DNA of 64,000 nucleotides from Orientallactaga sibirica (GCA_036365145.1 JAEOAD010000018.1:6528001-6592000); one strand, 5' to 3'; counted from the first letter of the stretch, positions 17,252 to 26,417 are shown. Numbers and translations: made by a program. The notes: generated by a model from the letters alone, not told the origin.

Positions 17252-17406
17252 TTTTTTTAAATTTTACTTTATTGAAGTTGGGTCTCACTCTAGTCCAGGC
17301 TAACCTGGAACTCACTCTGTAGCCCCAGGCTGGCCTGAAACTTAGTGATCCTCCTACCTCTGCCTCCAGAATGATGAAATTAAAGACGTGTGCTACCATG
17401 CCCATC
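17252..17406 (-). mobile_element. B1-type SINE
   Basis: AAGTTGGGTCTCACTCTAGT to CTACCATGCCCATCT. Confidence 0.8.
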
Positions 17407-17417
17407 TTATACACCAG

Positions 17418-17577
17418 TTTTTCTTTTTCGTTGTTGTTTGTTTATTTGAGGTTTATTGAGCCCAGGGTGACCTGGAATTCACTATGTAGTTTCAGGGTAG
17501 CCTCAAACTCAAGGAGATCCTCCTACCTCTGCCTCTCAAGTGCTGGAATTACAGGTGTGTGCCACCACACCCAGCTA
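17418..17577 (-). mobile_element. B1-type SINE
   Basis: TTTATTTGAGGTTTATTGAG (deleted near the start) to CCACCACACCCAGCT. Confidence 0.78.
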
Positions 17578-17924
17578 TATACCAGTTTTTAAGACAATAT
17601 CAATGAAGGAAAAAAAGACAAGACTGAAAATAGGGGTACATGGAGGGAACTGACTTGTGTATGCTTTGTGCATGTAACAGTGAGGGCCTGGTGTGCAACA
17701 AAGTACAAGAGTTTTGAGAAGGCACACCTGAAGAAGCTGAGACATCAGAGCCTTCTATACTATCCTGGAGTCTGGAACTAACCTTGAAGACTGAAGTCCA
17801 GGAGTCCTTTCCTTTACAAATAAATAGAACTTTTACCACAAATGCAATCTGCAAAGATTTCCTCCAGTCTTGGCTGTTTTCCATTCCCTCAAGTTTTTGT
17901 TCTTGAAAAAAAAATTTTTTTTTA

Positions 17925-17980
17925 CTGGGGCTAGAGAGATGACTTAGCAGTTAAGGTGTTAAGCTAAAGGACCCAGGTTT
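17925..17980 (+). mobile_element. B2-like SINE, left half split by the provirus
   Basis: GGGGCTAGAGAGATGACTTAG through AAAGGACCCAGGTTT. The element resumes at 26414 with GTTTGATTTCCC, so the SINE is the older insertion. Confidence 0.88.
17977..17980. repeat. Provirus target-site duplication, left copy (GTTT)
   Basis: GTTT directly abuts the TGTAATG end of the left LTR and matches 26414-26417 on the other side. Four bases is the duplication size typical of gammaretroviral integrase. Confidence 0.85.
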
Positions 17981-18547
17981 TGTAATGCCCAGTTCATGCC
18001 CCCCCACCCCCCCAGTGACCACCAAGGATGACCAAACACGTATGCAAACGCAAAGAGCTTTATTCGGGCTTAAGCTTGGTCTCCTGCCTTCACCAACGCA
18101 GTGGATCCGTGCAAGAGCCGAGAAGCAGAAAAGTGGGCTTTTTATTGAGGTTTGAGCAAGGGGGAGAGGGCTATCACCCGCACAACTACACGATTGGCTA
18201 ATTTGAACAGTAACTGTACTTGGGGGTTCCTGATTGGTCTTAGGGTTTTGGCGGGCTAGGTCTAGGGGAATTTCTAACTTAATTGGCTCAGCAAGCGGTG
18301 GTTACATTTGAACAGGTTGGCGCATGTGGTTACATTCATTTGATTGGTTGACATTTACAAAACCCTGAGATGGTGGATCTTATTGGGCCATCAGCCCGTG
18401 ACCGCAAGAATGTTGAGTCATGCTCACACAGCAAGTTTATGGTTTTTCCTGGTACTGTTTGTTCTTCCCTTGATTCTGGGAACTCGCCCCTGTGGCCTAC
18501 AGAGTGACTGAGGCCTGTCATGGTGCTACTCTGGCCTGGGTCTTTCA
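17981..18547 (-). repeat. Proviral 3' LTR, complete
   Basis: 567 bp from TGAAAGACCC (18547) to GGGCATTACA (17981). Contains five CCAAT-type motifs in U3, a TATA-like AATAAAAAG at 18146-18138, and polyadenylation signal AATAAA at 18064-18059. By eye it differs from the 5' LTR at about 20-25 positions plus a few short indels, roughly 4%. Confidence 0.92.
18059..18064 (-). terminator. Polyadenylation signal in the 3' LTR
   Basis: AATAAA in minus-strand sense within the R/U5 part of the 3' LTR. Because the provirus lies in sense inside a TMEM175 intron, this signal could end intronic transcripts. Usage is not shown by sequence. Confidence 0.6.
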
Positions 18548-18560
18548 TTCCCCCCTCTTT
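18548..18560 (-). promoter_or_regulatory. Proviral polypurine tract
   Basis: The minus-strand sequence AAAGAGGGGGGAA immediately precedes the U3 start. This is the expected position and composition of the plus-strand primer site. Confidence 0.9.
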
Positions 18561-19610
18561 ATGTAATGAAGGGGAGCCAATCTTGGGTCCTAAAGATCTT
18601 CAGTTTCATCAATGGGCTGGTATTGGCTTTTGACTACCATCAGTTGGATAGTGTTGATTCGGTCTTTGACAAAGGTAACAAGTCTATTAAGCACACAAGG
18701 TCCCACAGATATTCTGATAAAGAGCAGTAAGGGTCCTATCAGTGCTGATATTAAGGTAGTGAGCCATGGTGAATGGTTGAAAAGAGACTCGAACCATCCT
18801 TGGGAAGCCTCAAGTTCCTGTTTTCTTTTTGCTAGGCTTCTCTAACTTTTGCCATGGATTCTTTAACTACACCTGGATGATCAACATAGAAACAACATTC
18901 TTCACCTAAAGCCGCACAGAGGCCCTCCTGTTGGAGGAAGAGCAGATCTAACCCCAGTCTGTTCTGTAACACAACCTCAGCCAGGGAAGTTAAAGACTCC
19001 TGTAGGTGGGAGATTGAGGTCTCTATTTTTTCTGTCACTGTCAATGGCAGACCTCAGATCAGAATAGTGTTTTCCCTGAGTGATTATAGCCGCTGTACCC
19101 GTGCCTACTCCTGCCAGTCCTGCTCCCAATATAAGACTCAAAGTGAGGGCTGTGATGTCTGTGTCTCTGAACCTGCGGCTGACTTAAGTGAACCAAGAAT
19201 TCATCTTCTGTGTGGTAAAGGAGCCTAGGCATTAGCTTGACTAGTACACAGAAGTCCTGTGAGCTGTTAAAGATCTCTGTATGGACACATGGAGTTAACT
19301 TAACCCTGTAGAGCAGGCCCACCACATATCTGGAGGTGGAAGAAGATAGGTAGTGGTGGCGTTAAGTACTGAAGTGGGCAGATTAGTACTACAGAGGTGT
19401 GTTTGTTCCGAGGGCACTGTTCCTATGCCTAAGCCTTGCCCTATAACAGAGGTTAAGGTTAATTTAGCTCTTTGATACCATCTACAGCTGGAGCTGTTAT
19501 TGGCAAATGTATAATTGCCAGGTCCTGCGATACCCTCATAATATGGGGGCTGTATGTCATAACAAAGCCAACAAGCAGTGGTAAGGTTAGGGGCAGAGGC
19601 ACTTAGAAAC
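18561..19610 (-). pseudogene. env: Proviral env transmembrane subunit (TM) and SU C-terminus, broken
   Basis: CWLC lies at 19573-19562. The TM ectodomain is recognisable in the 19044-18832 open segment by coiled-coil-like sequence, [12 protein letters not shown] and the CX6CC motif (CAALGEECC). Frames change between 19330 and 19050, and I cannot see an uninterrupted fusion-to-anchor frame. Confidence 0.8.
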
Positions 19611-20498
19611 TTAAGAGTGTTCTAAGAGGTCAAGAAGGGAGTTGGCTTCTGAAGGGTAGTTGGGGTTAGGGAATGGGGGGATGGGGGAAACAGAAGGGTC
19701 GGTGGAGGGGGTGTGGGGATAAGGGGGGGGAGAAGCAGGCAACCGTGAAGGCCTGGGGAGTAATGGGTGAGGTGGGGCCAAGGCTTTATTAGGTCCGATA
19801 GGTTGTGGGGACCTTAATGGGGTGATTCTCATCTGGAGGGTGAATAATACTCCCGGATCCTGCCAAGATTTATATAGTCTGAGGCCCCATGTTTTTCCAG
19901 AGCCCCACCCAATGGGCTTCTTTCCTGATTCCGTAAATCTAATGAGAATGGGATTACACCGTTTTTTTAGACAACCAGAATGTGTAGCTTCGTACCCAAT
20001 CTGAGATCTCCAGGGGGCCCTTTGGAGAGTTATGAAATCACCCTTGTCTTTTTGGGAACTTTCCCAAGTAAAAGTACCAGTGGATTCACATCCCCAGGAA
20101 GCACAGTAATAGTCAGAGGCCCCACCGCACTGTCTTTTCTGTTCTTTTGTTCTCTCTTTATACCCGGGGCAGACATATATGGGCAGGGCCCGTGTCCGCG
20201 CCCTGGGAGCCGGATGTTTACATCCAAACTCAGGAAAGGGTACTTGGTCACTAGGCTCCCAAGTTTCTTCAAAAAGATCACATAGGTCAAAAATGAGATC
20301 TGGCCACCAGGCCCCAGGGGGAGCCACATGGGAAGTGGAATTAATAATAGTCCCTGTTGCAGCATTAGTTATTATCCAAGTGATATTTACGGGGGCATAA
20401 GGGTTAGAGGATATACATACAGTTTGTAATAACAGAGTCACTAGGAGCGCTGAAGCTAGAGTTTGAGTGGCGACTTTGGGTCTCGACGGACTTGCCAT
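19611..20498 (-). pseudogene. env: Proviral env surface subunit (SU), 295-codon open frame
   Basis: The ATG at 20498 is followed by a hydrophobic signal-peptide-like stretch (LASALLVTLLLQTVCIS). A cysteine-rich receptor-binding-type domain follows (CDLFEETW, CPGYKERTKEQKRQCGG, YYCASWGCE). A long proline-rich hinge occupies about residues 220-275. The frame stops at 19611, just before the CWLC motif (19573-19562), which lies in another frame. It therefore looks like a 1-nt shift that leaves a free SU-like polypeptide. Confidence 0.85.
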
Positions 20499-20559
20499 TC
20501 TGGTTGATGACCTTCAGTTTCAGCCAGCGGGTCGGCCGAGCTAACTTGTGTGTGATGAA

Positions 20560-21659
20560 TCCAAGTGGTGATTCTGTCTACCTTGACGGAGGTGGGGGTT
20601 GTCAGGATAATGACGTAGGGTCCCTTCCAGTGAGGTTCTAGTGTCTTATGCCAATGACGAACGAACAAAGACCCAATCCCCTGGCTGGCATCCGTGTGTT
20701 GGGGGAGGAGGTCCAGTCTCATATATGACTTTTAGGTGAGGCCACACTTCTTTGTGAGTTCTGATTAAGGATTGAAAAGACTCATGTAAATTTTGATTAC
20801 TAAATTCATCAATTAATTCCTGTTTTAGGTCAGGCAGAATGGGAGGCGGTCTCCCGAACATAATTTCATAGGGGGTTAACCCTATCATATAAGGGGTTTT
20901 TCTTACCTTATAAAGGGCGAAGGGGAGGAGAGTTACCCAGTCCCTGCCGGTCTCTATGGTCAATTTAGTAAGGGTCTCTTTTAAAGTTCTATTCATTCTT
21001 TCTACCTGCCCTGAGCTCTGGGGCCTGTAAGCACAATGTAATTTCCAATTTGCCCCCAATATTTTAATTACCTCTTGTGTTACCTGAGAAATGAATGCTG
21101 GTCCATTATCTGAACTCAAAAGAACTGGCATTCCATACCTGGGTAAAATCTCTTCTAGAATTTTCTTTGTCACCACCTGGGCAGTCTCATGTTTAGTAGG
21201 AAAAGCCTCCATCCATCATGAAAAAATGTCTACAAAAACTAGAAGATATTTATAACCGTATTTATCCGGCTTTGTCTCAGTAAAATCTAGTTCCCAGTGT
21301 GGTCCTGGTTTGGAGCCTCTCAGATGAGTTCCAAGTCCTTTCTAGTGTTGATTGTCCGCATTGGTCACCTTACAACTTAAGCATTTGTTAGCAATCTCTT
21401 CAACTTGAGGTCTTAGGTTAAGTATTTTAAGATGACTGTGTCTTATTAATTCCTCAGTTCTTTTGGTGCCTAAATGGGTGGTCTGGTGCAGGTGTTGTAG
21501 GAGCTGCTTAGCAAGGTGAGAGGGAAAGATTAGTTTATGATCCCCAGCTCGCATCCAACCATTATTTATTTTCTGAGTCATTGGCATTTTTCTGATGAGT
21601 TCATAGTCCTCAGTGGAGTATCCGGGGACGTCTGGTAACGTGGGCGGACCTGGGTCTGG
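20560..21659 (-). pseudogene. Proviral integrase, interrupted
   Basis: The N-terminal zinc-binding module is visible (HLHQTTHLG and CLSC). The core has an aspartate in LDFTE (about 21290), SSDNGPAFIS and the glutamate in SSGQVERMNRTLKE, so the D,D-E residues are present. A TGA at 21218-21216 interrupts the core and a frameshift precedes the C-terminal part (HWKGPYVIILTTPTSVKV, near 20640-20580). The end overlaps the env start. Confidence 0.88.
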
Positions 21660-22469
21660 GAGCACAGTCATTATTAATTTTGCCTCTAAGGCAACTTGCT
21701 TGGCTGTTTCATCTGCTCTTTGGTTTCCTTTAGCCACAGGAGTATCAGTTTTTTGATGACCAGGACAATGAATTATAGCCAACTTTTGGGGCACCCACAA
21801 GGCTGCCAGTAAGTCTAAAATCTGTTCGTTTTTAATAGTTTTTCCTTCAGCCATTAGGAGGCCTCTTTCTTGGTATATGGCCCCATGCACATGAGCGGTT
21901 GCAAAGGTGTAGCGGCTATCAGTATATACATTTAACTTTTTTCCTCTGTCTTAATTGCAGAGCTTGAGTTAGAGCAATGAGCTCTGCTCTTTGTGCAGAA
22001 GTTCCTTTTGGTAAAGACGCTGCCCAGATAGTCTCTGTTTCCACTACTACAGCTGCCCCCGCGTACCTCTGTCCATCTTTCATGAAGCTGCTGCTGTCCG
22101 TGCACCAGGTGACCTCAGCGTCCGGTAGAGGCCAGTGGTGAGATACTCTCTGATGTTGTAGACTCGGCTCAGGATGTCAGCACAGTTGTGGAAGGGTCCC
22201 TGTAAGTCCGGATCCGACAACGTAGTGGGGTTTAGGGCTGCACTAGGAAGAAACTGTATCTGGGGCGGATTTAGGAGCAGGGTTTGATGAGTTATGCGAG
22301 CATTGCTGATCCATCGGTCAGGGGGCTGCTTAAGGACCCCTTCTATTGCATGGGGGGTCACCACCTTTAGTTCTTTTCCTAAGGTTAGTTTGTTGGCATC
22401 TCTTACTAATTGAGCTGTTGCTGCTATTATTCTGAGGCATGGTGGCCATACAGCTGCTACTGGATCTAA
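21660..22469 (-). pseudogene. Proviral connection and RNase H region
   Basis: The open segment 22364-22080 is connection-like (GVLKQPPDRWISNARITHQ). RNase H follows, with GHQKTDTPVAKGNQRADETA near 21745-21690. The frame changes at least once between these segments. Confidence 0.78.
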
Positions 22470-23599
22470 AGTTTTTCATAGATAGGCAACTGGCCAGTTC
22501 CATGGCCCCAAAGTTTGTGTTAAAACTCCTTTAGTTATTCCCTTTTTTTCACCTACGTAGAGATGGAAGGGCTTAGTAATGTCAGGTAGTGCTAGCGCAG
22601 GTGCAGTCAGTAGTGCTTGTTTTATTTCATTGAAGGCCTGATCTTGAGTTTGGGACCACTGGAAGGGGCTTCCTTCTTTAGTCAGCTCATATAGAGGCTT
22701 GGCTTTTTCAGCAAACCCAGGGATCCGTAAGCGACAAAATCCAGCGGATCCCAAGAACTCTTGTACTGCTCTGTGAGTGGTGGGTGTTGGTATACTTAGC
22801 ACAGTCTCTTTTCTTGCCTGGGAGAGCCACCTCTGTCCCTCTTTGAGAATATATCCTAAGTAAGTTACCTCTTTTAAGCAGATTTGGGCCTTCCTGGCAG
22901 AAACGCGGTATCCCAGGTCTCCCAGAGTTGTTAATAAGTCCTCTGTACCTGCTCAGCAAGCCTGTGCTGTGTCTGCAACTATTAATATATCAACATACTG
23001 TAGCAAGGTTAAATGTGGGTGTAGTTGTCGGTACTCATCCAGATCTTCATGGAGAGTCAAACAGGGTGGGCGAGTTTTTGAATCCCTGAGGCAGCCGCAT
23101 CCAAGTTAATTGTCCATTAAATCCTTGTTCCAGATCATGCCATTCAAAGGCAAATAGCGGCTGACTTTGTGCTGCCAGTGGCAGGCTAAAGAAGGCATCT
23201 TTCAAATCCAAAACCATGTACCATACTCTAGATGGAGGCAAAGAACTTTAAAAGAGTGTATGAGTTTGGCACTGTTGGGTGGATGTCCATCACCCGCTTA
23301 TTTATCTCCCTAAGATCCTGGACTGATCGGTAATCTCTGGTATGTTTTTTTTTTTTTTTTATTGGCAGGAGCAGAGTGTTCCATGGGGAATGGCAACTGA
23401 CAAGTCTCGGAGCCGCCTGATATAGGGGGTTATTCCCATATGGGCTTCCCGTGACATAGGGTACTGTCTCACTCTGATGGGCATTGCCCCAGGCTTTAAT
23501 TCTACCCAAATGGGTGGGCGATGTGAGGCCAGTCACATTCCCCCAGTCTCTGTCCAGGCTTGGGGAAACCTCTGTAGCCACTCAGCAATGTCCTTTATT
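22470..23599 (-). pseudogene. Proviral reverse transcriptase region, multiply broken
   Basis: Motif A ([13 protein letters not shown]) and motif B ([13 protein letters not shown]) are in the 23241-23047 segment. A frameshift follows at about 23050. The catalytic box reads YVDI (22997-22986), lacking the second aspartate of YVDD. A TGA stop follows at 22955-22953. The thumb/connection part ([20 protein letters not shown]) is open at 22802-22476. Confidence 0.88.
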
Positions 23600-23994
23600 G
23601 GACTTGGTTGTTGGTGGAGTCTGTACTCATCCTCTAATTGCATGGTCAGTATCTGTATTGGGTGTCCATTTTTATCTTTGAGGTGGGACCATCTGGGTCA
23701 AAAAAGATTTGGGCTCCTATCTTGGCAAGCAAGTCTCTCCCCAGAAGGGGATAGGGGCATTCAGGTATGACCATGAAGGAGTGGGATACCCGGCCCATGC
23801 CAAGGTCCACTGTTCTTCGAGTATTGGTTCATACCTGTGGCCCCTTGTACCCAGGACTTTTTATTGATAGTTTTCCTTGTGATTTAGTTAGCACTGAATG
23901 TTGTGCTCCAGTATCCACCAGAAAAATAATTGGAGTCCCCTCCACTTTTAAGGTTACCCTGGGCTCGGGGAGGGGGGTCCGAACCCCATCTCCC
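23600..23994 (-). pseudogene. Proviral protease region
   Basis: The aspartic-protease active-site motif VDTGA is at 23918-23904, followed by HSVL and later [11 protein letters not shown] near 23750-23722. This frame is offset by one base from gag plus the UAG, so an indel lies between 23995 and about 23950 (G/C-rich runs there). Stops lie between the two motif blocks. Confidence 0.85.
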
Positions 23995-25523
23995 CTAGTC
24001 TGAGATGTCTCCCAGTTCCAGGACTTGCACTCTTTCCGACTTTTTATTTTGACTCACAGGAGGTTTCTTGGGGCAGTCCTTATGCCAATGTCCCATTTCT
24101 TTGTAAAACGTGCATTGGTTGCGCTGGAGTTTAGGTCTGTCTCTCTGGTTAGCTTCCTGTGTGGATTTCTTTGCATTCCTGGAGATACTTTGGTGGCCCT
24201 CAGAAGGATCTTGGCAGCCGATGCAAAGGCTCAAGCCTGGCGTTCCTCTGGGCTCTCTCGGTTGTTGTATACTCGTTCTGCCAGTGCTACCAATTCCTGT
24301 AGGCTTTTATCTGCTAATCTATATAATTTTTGAATTTTTCTTCTAATGTCTGGTTAACAAAATTAAGAATAACAGCTGTCTTATTTTCTGGGAGTTCAGG
24401 GTCCATGGGAGTATACCTGCAATATGCCTCCATAAGCCTTTCTAGGAAGGCAGCAGGAGTTTCATCTTTTCCTTGCTGAACACTAACTTTGGCCAAATTG
24501 GTGGGTTGCCGAGCGGCAGCACTGAGACCCCCCATTAGAGTCCGGCAATAGACCTGGAGTCCCTCCTTACCTTCTGCTCTGTTGAAATCCCAGTTAGGTC
24601 TAGTCAGAGGGAAAAAGGTGTCTATCACAGCCTGGTTATTTGTGGGGTTCCCATCTGTTTCCAAGACCAGTTTTCAAGCTTCTGTGAGGATCCTTTCCCT
24701 CTCCTCTGTGGTAAATAGAATCTGTAAAAGCTGTTGACAATCATCCCATGTGGGCTGTGGGCTGGTGGGTCAATTAGGCCCTGTGGTTTTTTTTTTTTTT
24801 TTTTTTTAGGCCCTGTGGTTTTTCAGAGAACTTAGGTATCTGCATTTTCCAGTTATAGAAGTCACTAGTAGCAAATGGCCAATAGTGATAAGGTTGATTG
24901 CCTTCCACGTCTGGGGACCCTATCACTCTGAGTGGAAGGGTCGTAACCTTGGGCTCCGGAGGGACTGGACTGTGAGTGGGGGGGCTAATTACAGGAAGTA
25001 GGGATGGCTGTTGGGGCTGAGGTTGAGCCTGCCCAACGGCCTGGGGCTGGGGTGGATTTAAGGGAGGGGGACGAGCATAAGGAGGAGGAAAAATTAATTC
25101 TTCCTGCTGGGAGTCCTGCAAGACCGGATATAGGGGGGCAGAAGGTAGGGAGGGGGAGGCAATAGGTTCTTCTTTGTTCTTAACAGCCAGGATAGTGGAC
25201 GATTTATCCTGTGGAGGAAGAAAAGGCTTTAACCAGGCAGGAGGATTTTCAATCAAATCACGCCACATTAGAATGTACAGTATCTGGTCTGAGTGTCCAT
25301 TTCCTGCAGAATTTTGAAAGATGTTATTTTGGACCTGCCGTATGATGGGCAGGTGGAAAGTACCTTCTGGGGGCCAGCCCACGTTGAAGGTGGGCCATTC
25401 ATTTCTGCAAAAGATAATTAGTTTTCTCTTTTTCACTTCTACATTTAGGTTAGAGGCCCTTTCTTTAACGTCCGTAAAATGGTCTGTCAGAAGGGAGAGA
25501 GGAGTCGAGTGAGTCTGTCCCAT
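23995..25523 (-). pseudogene. gag: Proviral gag (matrix, capsid, nucleocapsid), broken
   Basis: Starts MGQTHSTPLSLL at 25523. The matrix-like region has EWPTFNVGWPPEG, then a proline-rich section with the PPPY late motif, then a capsid start near PLRVIGSPDVEGNQ. A poly(A) insertion (24776-24826) shifts the frame. The capsid major-homology stretch (QGKDETPAAFLERLMEAY) lies in the next open segment (24664-24314). The nucleocapsid knuckle (24114-24073) reads C-x2-Y-x4-H-x4-C, so one zinc ligand is changed. gag ends in TAG at 23997-23995. Confidence 0.9.
24776..24826 (-). repeat. Poly(A)-only insertion with flanking duplication inside gag
   Basis: On the plus strand, AGGCCCTGTGGTTTTT occurs at 24776 and again at 24808, separated only by T (T run 24787-24807). 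In gag sense it is a duplicated target with a pure A tract between. It breaks the capsid reading frame. Confidence 0.8.
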
Positions 25524-25808
25524 CTGTCCGGTCACACAGAGAAGGAGAATAAGTCTGACAAAATACAAAGAAAGAAGGCAGAAAACAAATTCAGCTGTAC
25601 AAAACTGAAACTGAGACAGCGGCATCAAGCTCCATGGGCGTTGTTCTTCTGAAAACGGGAGGGGAGAAAAATTCCCCCCTGGTGGGCCAGAGGCACTCTG
25701 GCCCCACCGACCAAACAGGAACAGGAGGGGAGAAAAATTACCCTCTGGTGGGCCAGAGGCACTTGGGTCCCACCTACCAGACAATGTAGTTGCTAGGGGT
25801 GCGTCCAC
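25524..25808 (-). pseudogene. Proviral leader, open in frame with gag (glycoGag-like)
   Basis: Ninety-five codons from an ATG at 25808 run without a stop into the gag start at 25523. Residues ~74-91 are strongly hydrophobic (FVFCLLSLYFVRLILLLC), directly before the matrix start. Murine gammaretroviruses have an upstream in-frame glycoGag leader with a membrane segment in this position. The first half contains a 66-bp in-frame duplication (25658-25784). This is similarity of layout, not proven function. Confidence 0.55.
25658..25784 (-). repeat. 66-bp tandem duplication in the proviral leader
   Basis: GAGGGGAGAAAAATT...GGTGGGCCAGAGGCACT occurs twice with a 66-bp period. It gives two peptide repeats of the GRW..SASGPP.GNFSPL type. 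Sixty-six is a multiple of three, so the frame is kept. Confidence 0.85.
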
Positions 25809-25887
25809 CCAACTACAAAATACTAGTTCAAAATACTAGAGAGATCTGAGAGACTAAGAGACAAAGGAAACAGACAAATAGACACTT

Positions 25888-26413
25888 ACCAAGGATGACC
25901 AAACACATATGCAAACTCAAAGAGCTTTATTCGGACTTAAGCTTGGTCTCCTGCCTTCACCAACGCAGTGGATCCGTGCAAGGGCCCAGAGAAGCAGAAA
26001 AGCAGGCTTTTTATTGAGTTTTGAGCAAGGGGGAGAGGGCTATCACCCGCGCAACTACACGATTGGCTAATTTGAACAGTAACTGTACTTGGGGGTTCCT
26101 GATTGGTCTTAGGGTTTTGGCGGGCTAGGTCTAGAGGAATTTCTAACTTAATTGGCTCAGCAAGCGGCGGTTACATTTGAACAGGTTGGCGCGGTTACAT
26201 TCATTTGATTGGTCGACATTTACAAAACTCTGAGACGGTGGATCTTATTGGGCCATTCGGCCCATGACCGCAAGAATGTTGAGTCATGCTCATACAGCAA
26301 GTTTATGGTTTTTCCTAGTACTGTTTGTTCTTCCCTAGATTCTGGGAACTCGTCCCTGTGGCCTACAGAGTGACTGAGGCCTGTCATGGTGCTACTTTGG
26401 CCTGGGTCTTTCA
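25888..26413 (-). repeat. Proviral 5' LTR, U5 end missing
   Basis: U3 starts TGAAAGACCC at 26413. It contains several CCAAT boxes, a TATA-like AATAAAAAG and an AATAAA at 25931-25926. Similarity to the other LTR stops at about 25888, some 40 nt short of the expected U5 terminus, so it is 526 bp against 567 bp. Confidence 0.9.
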
Positions 26414-26417
26414 GTTT
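26414..26417. repeat. Provirus target-site duplication, right copy (GTTT)
   Basis: GTTT follows the CTTTCA end of the right LTR. With one copy removed, the B2-like SINE reads continuously. Confidence 0.85.

Larger units (their letters stand above)
17981..26413 (-). mobile_element. Gammaretrovirus-like endogenous provirus, near full length, defective
   Basis: An 8.4-kb element on the minus strand, inside the TMEM175 5' intron and in that gene's direction. Order in its own sense: 5'LTR (26413-25888), leader, gag, pro, RT, RNase H, integrase, env, polypurine tract, 3'LTR (18547-17981). Family assignment rests on gag beginning MGQT, a PPPY late-domain motif, a single CCHC-type knuckle, a UAG between gag and pol, a CWLC motif in env and a CX6CC motif in TM. 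LTR outer ends are an imperfect inverted repeat (TGAAAGACCC / GGGCATTACA). gag and pol carry several frameshifts and stops, so the copy cannot produce a complete particle as read. Confidence 0.95.

Noticed and set aside
23950..23997. Calling functional gag-pol readthrough
   Set aside because: Protease is out of frame with the UAG and gag is broken upstream, so no functional claim is justified.
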